Below are positions 5,250 to 9,507 of a stretch of 9,507 nucleotides of DNA, in pieces. Location: assembly GCA_027340645.1 (NCBI GenBank), contig DAHWQN010000017.1:1-9507 (forward strand), read 5' to 3'. The translations under genes and the position numbers were made by a program. The DNA is from Microcaldota archaeon. Lineage in GTDB: Archaea; Micrarchaeota; Micrarchaeia; Micrarchaeales; CABMGC01. How positions within the stretch are numbered: the first letter of the stretch is position 1; the number at the start of each line of letters is the position of its first letter. Below the pieces are notes generated by a model. The model did not search any database. It saw only the letters and a program-made list of their open reading frames with translations, and was not told where the DNA came from.

Positions 5250-8210
5250 TCAAACCTTGCACAACGGGGATGAAGTCATCCAATCGCATGCTATATTGGA
5301 AGAGCATACGTTGTTGCCATAGTCCCTGTTTATGCTTGACGTGTTCCCTGAAGTCTTATCGCAAATGATTCCGCTGTTGCTCTGGTTCGTCAATATATTG
5401 TCCTGGAAGAAGTTTTGCGTTGCATTGAATAGGTACAAGCCTATATTGCCTATCCTGGCTGTATTGTTGTTGATGTTCTCATCAAACAGTCCGTTCAGCT
5501 GCATGCTTATGTTGACGTTCATAATAAAGTTGTTCTTCACGCTTCCATACTTTGCGTTGCTTATACTTATGCCATAAGACGAGTTTGTTATTGTATTGTG
5601 CCTCACATTGTTGTACTCTGCGTTTTCTATATTGACCGCAGTCTTCGTATTTGTAATTGTGTTGTTCACTACAACAGTATCGGCACCGTTGCTGTTTATT
5701 CCTATCGTGAAGCCCTTCAAATAACAGTTTTCAAGCTGTACTCCAGATGCCTTGCTGACATTGACGAACGTTCCGCCATTTGTTGCCAGCACTGTGTGGC
5801 CATTGCAGTTTATCAGCGTGTTGTTGGCATTCTGGCCGTTCTGGTTTATCACGCTGAAGCATGTTCCCCCATAAGTATACAGCATATCCTGGCTCAGTTC
5901 CACTGTGCTGGAGCTCATCACCGCGCTGCATGTCTGCGGCACCTGTCGATTAATCTCTATCATCCACACACATCCTAATTTCCCGTTTCCGTAGTTGACG
6001 TTGTTTTGCTGCGCATAAAGCCCCGAGCTGTATGCATCGCAGTAATAGCCAGCAGGCCCGTTTCCGGTCTCACTGTTGTTCAGTATCTTATTATTGCGCG
6101 ACTTTGTGAGCGAGAATGCATAAGCGCCATTGTTCTGTGCGCTGTTGTCCAGTATAATGCTGTTGAAAATCCCACTGAACACGTAAGCTACTGTATCTAG
6201 TGAGCCTGAACTCGCGCTGTTGTTCTCTATTATGGTGTTGTTCGTTGCATTAAGTGATATAGCTGAGCTGCTGAATATAGTAATTTTATTGTCATTTATA
6301 GTACCATAATGGCCTCCTTTTTCATATACTCCATACTTTACGTTGCTGATATTGGATCCTGTTATGTTTACATATGTTGAGTTATCCAGATTTATTGCGT
6401 AGTCAAAGTTCTTTATACCGCAATCATTAAGGTTTACACCATCACTTCCCTTAACGGACACGGCAGTTCCGCTTCCTGCGCCGTTTATGCTGTTTCCTTC
6501 GCAGTTAAGAGTAACGTTATCAGAATTTATGGCAATGCATGTGCCAGATCCTCCAATCAAGTCACCTGAAAGTTTATAGTTTCCTGGGGTAGAGATGGAC
6601 CCGCAAGCGTTTAATGATGTTACTGGGAGCGGAAGGCTTAGTATCTTGCTGCATGATGAAGTAGCCCATGAGCAATCCGATGAGCTGCATAGAAGTGGGT
6701 GGAACAGGTTCTGCGTAGAGTTGTATGCTGTGGCAGAGCAGTATAAATCGCCCTTTGTGTTATTGAGCGACTTACCACTGTAATAGCTGTTGCCTTCCTG
6801 TCCATTCACATAAATTCCATAGCTGTTTCCAGTCATATTAAGTCCGTATAAGCTTGCTCCTGAAGACGCATTAAGGTAAAGGCCAAATACATCTGCGCGC
6901 GCTGTTGCATTCTGGACAACGCTACCTGTTGTGTCATTGAGGTATATGCCATAAGTGGTGTCTCTTGAACTTACATTGTTAATTACCGTACCTATTGTGT
7001 TTTTGTCAAACAGTCCATACATATCATTCTCGAAGTTGCAGTTCACAACGCTTGTATTGTAAAGCCCCGAAACAACAATGCCATAATATGCATTGCTTAT
7101 TGTTTTTCCTTGGCAGTTCAACTTCACATCAGGCGAGTTTATGGTTATGCAGGCATCCTTCCTTGACAATGGATTTGATGTATTTTCATAATCTGTCATG
7201 CTGATGTTCCCTGACAGCGTGTAAACTCCGTTGTTGTTCACAGAGCCGCAGCCGTTTATCGCCGTGCTTAATTGAGTGTTGCTTATATTGTAAGGTATGT
7301 TGCGCGATGTGCATGAGGCAAAGTTACAGTACTGGTTTACCTGGCACTCAGAGCTCTTGAATACATTAGTGCTGTTGTAAGTTGCGTTGCCCGCGCACTC
7401 AAGATCCACCGGATTATTTGAAAAGCTGTTGTTGTAGAACTTATTACCCGTAGAATTCAGGTCAAGCCCGTAATACGCATTATACATGATCCTGCTGTTA
7501 TTCACCGTGTTATTCTTACCTCCTTCTATGAACAGACCTCCATTATTGCTCAATGAGCTGTATATTGTGTCATTTGAAAGTTTGATTTCAGAAGAGCCTG
7601 TCAAATATGCATCTGACATTGTGCCATTAACAGCGTTCACATTGGTTACTGATGAGTTGCTGACCCCAGAAAGATAAACATCATAAGAGAATCTTGAAAT
7701 GTCGAGACCCTCAATTTTTACTCCTGAAACATCCCTTACAAAGACGCCATATGATGGAGTTCCACTCTCAACGAATGGTCCGCTCCCCGTTATGCTATGC
7801 CCTAGTCCCTGAAGCACCACATTGTTAGAATCTATGGTTATGCACGGCGCCGTGGTGTTCGTGGTTATTATATTGTCCGTCACGTTATACACCCCGGGCT
7901 TGTTTATCATAGTGCAACCGAATATTTGATAGCTGGCCAGCTGCGTTTGAACTGTAGTTGTTGCCATACTCGTTGTGGCAGTTATTGTAGTTGTAGTGGC
8001 ATTGGACGGCATCCTTACTATCAGCAGCACTGCAATGGCTACTATCATCACTACAACTGCCCCTATCGCTGCAAGCATATTCCTCGGAATCCCAGTCTTC
8101 TTGTTTTTTGATGGCGCATTCAACGGATCATTATCAGGCCCCGGAAGCATGCTTGCTGTAGAAACCTTCCCAGCTGTATCGGTATCGTTGTAAGCACTCA
8201 CAAAAATCAT
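5250..8210 (-). CDS. Large membrane-anchored right-handed beta-helix surface protein (NosD/PbH1-like), four repeat units
   Basis: The 986-residue product has a cytoplasmic N-terminus (1-44), one membrane segment (about 45-66), a Thr-rich linker (70-90) and a huge ectodomain. The ectodomain consists of parallel beta-helix rungs of the PbH1/NosD type, seen as repeated N-N-x-[IV], GI-x-[LV] and NxSxxN patterns such as NNTITNTKTAVNIENAEYNNV. It splits into four units of 215-225 residues starting at Cys99, Cys321, Cys536 and Cys761. Each opens with C-x...G-x-Y, then C-I-x-I-[ND]-S, and most continue L-N-C-x-G. Each closes with a C...C-x-[WF] cap. The 28 cysteines suggest extracellular disulfides, and N-x-S/T sequons are abundant. 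Beta-helices of this type often bind or cleave polysaccharides; no catalytic site is visible, so adhesion or a structural surface role is equally possible. The ATG at 8210 is supported by a TATA-like box about 25 bases upstream. Confidence 0.88.
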   Translation of the reverse strand: MIFVSAYNDTDTAGKVSTASMLPGPDNDPLNAPSKNKKTGIPRNMLAAIGAVVVMIVAIAVLLIVRMPSNATTTTITATTSMATTTVQTQLASYQIFGCTMINKPGVYNVTDNIITTNTTAPCITIDSNNVVLQGLGHSITGSGPFVESGTPSYGVFVRDVSGVKIEGLDISRFSYDVYLSGVSNSSVTNVNAVNGTMSDAYLTGSSEIKLSNDTIYSSLSNNGGLFIEGGKNNTVNNSRIMYNAYYGLDLNSTGNKFYNNSFSNNPVDLECAGNATYNSTNVFKSSECQVNQYCNFASCTSRNIPYNISNTQLSTAINGCGSVNNNGVYTLSGNISMTDYENTSNPLSRKDACITINSPDVKLNCQGKTISNAYYGIVVSGLYNTSVVNCNFENDMYGLFDKNTIGTVINNVSSRDTTYGIYLNDTTGSVVQNATARADVFGLYLNASSGASLYGLNMTGNSYGIYVNGQEGNSYYSGKSLNNTKGDLYCSATAYNSTQNLFHPLLCSSSDCSWATSSCSKILSLPLPVTSLNACGSISTPGNYKLSGDLIGGSGTCIAINSDNVTLNCEGNSINGAGSGTAVSVKGSDGVNLNDCGIKNFDYAINLDNSTYVNITGSNISNVKYGVYEKGGHYGTINDNKITIFSSSAISLNATNNTIIENNSASSGSLDTVAYVFSGIFNSIILDNSAQNNGAYAFSLTKSRNNKILNNSETGNGPAGYYCDAYSSGLYAQQNNVNYGNGKLGCVWMIEINRQVPQTCSAVMSSSTVELSQDMLYTYGGTCFSVINQNGQNANNTLINCNGHTVLATNGGTFVNVSKASGVQLENCYLKGFTIGINSNGADTVVVNNTITNTKTAVNIENAEYNNVRHNTITNSSYGISISNAKYGSVKNNFIMNVNISMQLNGLFDENINNNTARIGNIGLYLFNATQNFFQDNILTNQSNSGIICDKTSGNTSSINRDYGNNVCSSNIACDWMTSSPLCKV
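5259..7916 (-). repeat. Four tandem beta-helix units within the surface protein
   Basis: Unit 1 covers residues 99-300 (7311-7916), unit 2 321-520 (6651-7250), unit 3 536-748 (5967-6605) and unit 4 761-984 (5259-5930). First cysteines are spaced 222, 215 and 225 residues apart. Cysteine counts are 6, 8, 6 and 8. Similarity is clear in protein motifs at the start and end of each unit, but DNA identity is low, so the units are old duplications. Confidence 0.7.
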
Positions 8211-8229
8211 AGAATCACAAGCAAAAAAG

Positions 8230-8240
8230 CTTAATATATC
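8230..8240. promoter_or_regulatory. Shared TATA element between the beta-helix gene and tRNA-Thr
   Basis: CTTAATATATC is the only good TATA-like element between the divergent beta-helix gene and the tRNA. On the minus strand it predicts transcription start at about 8207-8210, on the ATG at 8210, giving a leaderless mRNA. On the plus strand, with purine-rich AAAAAAG just upstream as a possible BRE, it predicts a start near 8262 and a 14-15 base leader before the tRNA. One element may serve both directions; this is inferred from spacing. Confidence 0.45.
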
Positions 8241-8276
8241 TCATCCTCATATCTATTTATTCATATCTGTCACAAC

Positions 8277-8385
8277 GCCCCGGTAGCTCAGTGGTAGAGC
8301 GCTTGTCTCGTAAAGGCTTTTCAGGAAAAGTTTAATCAAAAAACGGGATAACAAGAGGTCGAGGGTTCAATTCCCTCTCGGGGCT
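8277..8385 (+). tRNA. tRNA-Thr(CGU) with a 37-nt intron
   Basis: Reads ACG codons. Every arm can be drawn by hand: acceptor GCCCCGG (8277-8283) with TCGGGGC (8378-8384) and one G-U; D stem GCTC/GAGC (8286-8289 and 8297-8300); anticodon stem CTTGT (8302-8306) with ACAAG (8351-8355); variable AGGTC; T stem GAGGG (8361-8365) with CCCTC (8373-8377) around loop TTCAATT. After intron removal the anticodon loop is CT-CGT-AA with anticodon at 8309-8311. Mature length is 72 bases. The discriminator is U73, which fits threonine identity in archaea. CCA is not encoded. Transcription probably comes from the TATA element at 8230-8240. Confidence 0.95.
8313..8349 (+). other. Archaeal tRNA intron with bulge-helix-bulge splice motif
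   Basis: The 37-base intron sits at the canonical 37/38 position. A four-pair central helix joins CTCG (8307-8310) to CGGG (8344-8347), with one U-G pair. It is flanked by three-base bulges TAA (8311-8313) and ATA (8348-8350), and each cut falls after the second bulge base, as EndA requires. The outer helix is the anticodon stem. Inside the intron, CTTTT (8317-8321) pairs with AAAAG (8326-8330) around a four-base loop. The BHB is canonical by eye. Confidence 0.9.
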
Positions 8386-8392
8386 GAGGTAA

Positions 8393-8557
8393 ACTTTCAT
8401 TTACGAGTGCCAGACGAATGCGATTAGGGGGGAGCTGGATAAGTGCGTGGAGAAGGCGAAGAGGATGGATGTGGAACTGGTGTTTGTGGTGCCGAGCGCA
8501 GATATGGGAAATGGGATAAGGGAGATCGTTGAGTGGGATTATGCTGTGGTAGTATGA
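8393..8557 (+). pseudogene. C-terminal gene remnant beside tRNA-Thr, possibly nuclease-like
   Basis: A frame of 54 codons runs from just after an in-frame TAA at 8390-8392 to TGA at 8555-8557 with no start codon near its beginning. The only in-frame ATGs, such as 8465, leave 30 residues or fewer. The translation has the look of a real domain: strand TFIYECQ, amphipathic helix AIRGELDKCVEKAKRM, strand VELVFVVPS, then a helix and strand to the end. Strand-E-x-Q, helix, strand resembles the second half of a restriction-endonuclease-like core, as in Mrr/Hjc-type or relaxase-linked nuclease domains; this is a weak structural guess. Third positions are about 65% G/C by hand count, and the strand is purine-rich, unlike its AT-rich neighbours. 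It may be the tail of a gene from an element that integrated at the tRNA. The alternative is chance openness. Confidence 0.45.
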
Positions 8558-8568
8558 ACCAAGGCAGA

Positions 8569-9414
8569 CTATACAAGTCTTAGGAGAACAAGACAGACTT
8601 CCATAAGCGTAAGTATAATCATCCCGTTTATGAAAATCTGTCGTTGCTTATGCCTTACATGATTTTTAAACACGAGGTATAGATTTGCCAATGATGCAAT
8701 GATAAAGACACTCAACAGAGCGTATTTCGGTCCCAATTGGCCTTCAGATATGAATATTGACAGTAGCAGGAACGATGCGAAAATGAATAATCCACTCAAT
8801 ACACTACCGTGCTCGTTCCCCAAGGAACTCGGTATGGTGTGCACTTTATATAGCGAGTCCCCCAGAACATCCTCAAAGTCCTTCATTATCGCAGTACCCA
8901 TGCCAAAAAGGAATAGAATAGAGATCGCCTGCCATGGAATCTGACCGTTGATAACCAAAGACCAACCAGCCAGAGGGAACAACACGGCATACATCACGTT
9001 GCCCATAAAATTACCAACTAAAAAGTACCTCTTCAGATGAAGAGGAGGTACGGAGTATGCTATGGCAAAAATTATAGCGATACATATGATAAAGAAAGAT
9101 ACCAAGTTAACTAGCAGGCTTAATAGCATTGAGAACACAAAAAAGAAAATGGACAGGTATAATGCATGTTTCTCTGTTATTGTGCCCTTTGGTAAGGGGC
9201 GATACGGTTTGTTTATTATGTCTATTTTCTTATCGTATACCGCATTAAACGTATTATATCCGAAAACTACCAGGGCGGTACTTATCAGTATAAGCAGCAA
9301 ACTAGGTAAATTGTTAAACGTGCCCCCTGCAAAGACAAAACCCACAAGAAGTGCCATCAGTGCGGGGGGAATATACTCAATAACCACCAGTCTTAAATAA
9401 TCTACAGCGGACAT
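8569..9414 (-). CDS. UbiA-family membrane prenyltransferase
   Basis: UbiA enzymes transfer an isoprenoid chain from a diphosphate to an acceptor within the membrane. The 281-residue product has about eight or nine membrane segments. Numbered from the ATG at 9414, the first Asp-rich motif N-A-V-Y-D-K-K-I-D (57-65) is followed by RPLPKG (72-77). YSVPPLHLKRYFLVGN (120-135) is typical of the family, and the second motif is KDFEDVLGD (178-186), followed by HTIPSSLG. All metal- and diphosphate-binding aspartates are present, so it should be active. Candidate roles in archaea are digeranylgeranylglyceryl phosphate synthase (ether lipids) or a quinone/heme-type prenyltransferase; sequence alone does not decide. 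The ATG at 9414 shares its A with the stop of the upstream gene, so I prefer it to the adjacent TTG at 9417. Translational coupling is likely, as no Shine-Dalgarno lies close by. Confidence 0.9.
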   Translation of the reverse strand: MSAVDYLRLVVIEYIPPALMALLVGFVFAGGTFNNLPSLLLILISTALVVFGYNTFNAVYDKKIDIINKPYRPLPKGTITEKHALYLSIFFFVFSMLLSLLVNLVSFFIICIAIIFAIAYSVPPLHLKRYFLVGNFMGNVMYAVLFPLAGWSLVINGQIPWQAISILFLFGMGTAIMKDFEDVLGDSLYKVHTIPSSLGNEHGSVLSGLFIFASFLLLSIFISEGQLGPKYALLSVFIIASLANLYLVFKNHVRHKQRQIFINGMIILTLMEVCLVLLRLV

Positions 9415-9507
9415 CAAAACACTTTCTCTGATTTTCCTTCCAGGTCTGCTTTCTCGGTTTTTTGCAGTAATTCCAGTATCTTGCCTGCGTACTCAACACG
9501 CGCCGGG
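9414..9507 (-). CDS. C-terminal end of an unidentified gene upstream of UbiA (partial)
   Basis: On the minus strand a frame is open from the window edge (first full codon at 9506) to TGA at 9414-9416, giving 30 residues: it begins PARVEYAGKILELL and ends EGKSEKVF. The tail is a charged amphipathic helix followed by a polar end, without a membrane segment. Its TGA overlaps the UbiA ATG by one base (TGATG), the classic layout of a coupled operon pair. The piece is too short to name a family; it could be a partner enzyme in lipid or isoprenoid metabolism, but that rests on context alone. Confidence 0.6.
   Translation of the reverse strand, partial: PARVEYAGKILELLQKTEKADLEGKSEKVF

Noticed and set aside
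5598..5978. 126-codon and other plus-strand frames under the beta-helix gene
   Set aside because: They are antisense to a continuous 986-codon gene with clear repeat structure, and their Cys/His-rich translations are shadows.
5250..7916. Many short recurring words such as GTTGTT and CCATAA that suggest a DNA repeat or CRISPR array
   Set aside because: They come from repeated Asn and Tyr-Gly codons of the beta-helix. There are no identical repeats with regular unique spacers.
8386..8400. Attachment-site repeat at the tRNA 3' end
   Set aside because: No second copy of the tRNA 3' sequence occurs in the window, so integration is only a hypothesis.

Overview
The window looks like chromosomal DNA of an archaeon. 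The evidence is an archaeal-type aIF5B without the long N-terminal region of bacterial IF2, an archaeal long-form nucleoside diphosphate kinase, a tRNA with a bulge-helix-bulge (BHB) intron in the anticodon loop and no encoded CCA, TATA boxes about 25 bases before start codons (leaderless transcription), and a UbiA-family prenyltransferase. Small genes, moderate GC and many Thr-rich, sequon-rich surface proteins suggest a DPANN-like, perhaps Micrarchaeota-type, organism. That placement is an inference from style, not from a marker phylogeny.

Layout. (1) 53-1938, plus strand: a membrane-anchored protein with a jelly-roll-like ectodomain, a small basic helical protein, and a signal-peptide protein with three C-terminal membrane segments. 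The outer two are surface proteins joined by Ser/Thr-rich linkers. (2) 1939-3690, minus: translation factor aIF5B, whose stop codon directly abuts the preceding convergent gene. (3) 3768-4331, plus: Ndk, divergent from aIF5B across a compact double-TATA intergenic region. (4) 8210 down to 4365, minus: a probable three-gene transcription unit made of a 986-residue beta-helix surface protein, a MIP18/SufT-type (DUF59) Fe-S assembly protein and a DUF84 (YjjX-type) inosine/xanthosine triphosphatase. The first gene looks leaderless; the second has a strong Shine-Dalgarno. (5) 8277-8385, plus: tRNA-Thr(CGU) with a 37-nt intron, followed at once by a 54-codon gene remnant with no start and higher GC. 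(6) 9507 down to 8569, minus: the tail of an unidentified gene whose stop overlaps the start of a UbiA prenyltransferase gene.

Functionally, the window mixes housekeeping genes (translation initiation, NTP balance, NTP-pool cleaning, Fe-S assembly, probably lipid or cofactor prenylation) with cell-surface proteins. No defence system, CRISPR array, insertion sequence or complete mobile element is visible. The points most worth a second look are the covarying cysteine pattern in the four-unit beta-helix protein, the textbook BHB intron, and the truncated foreign-looking fragment beside the tRNA. No stretch over 300 bases lacks a gene; the longest, 8386-8568, holds the remnant.
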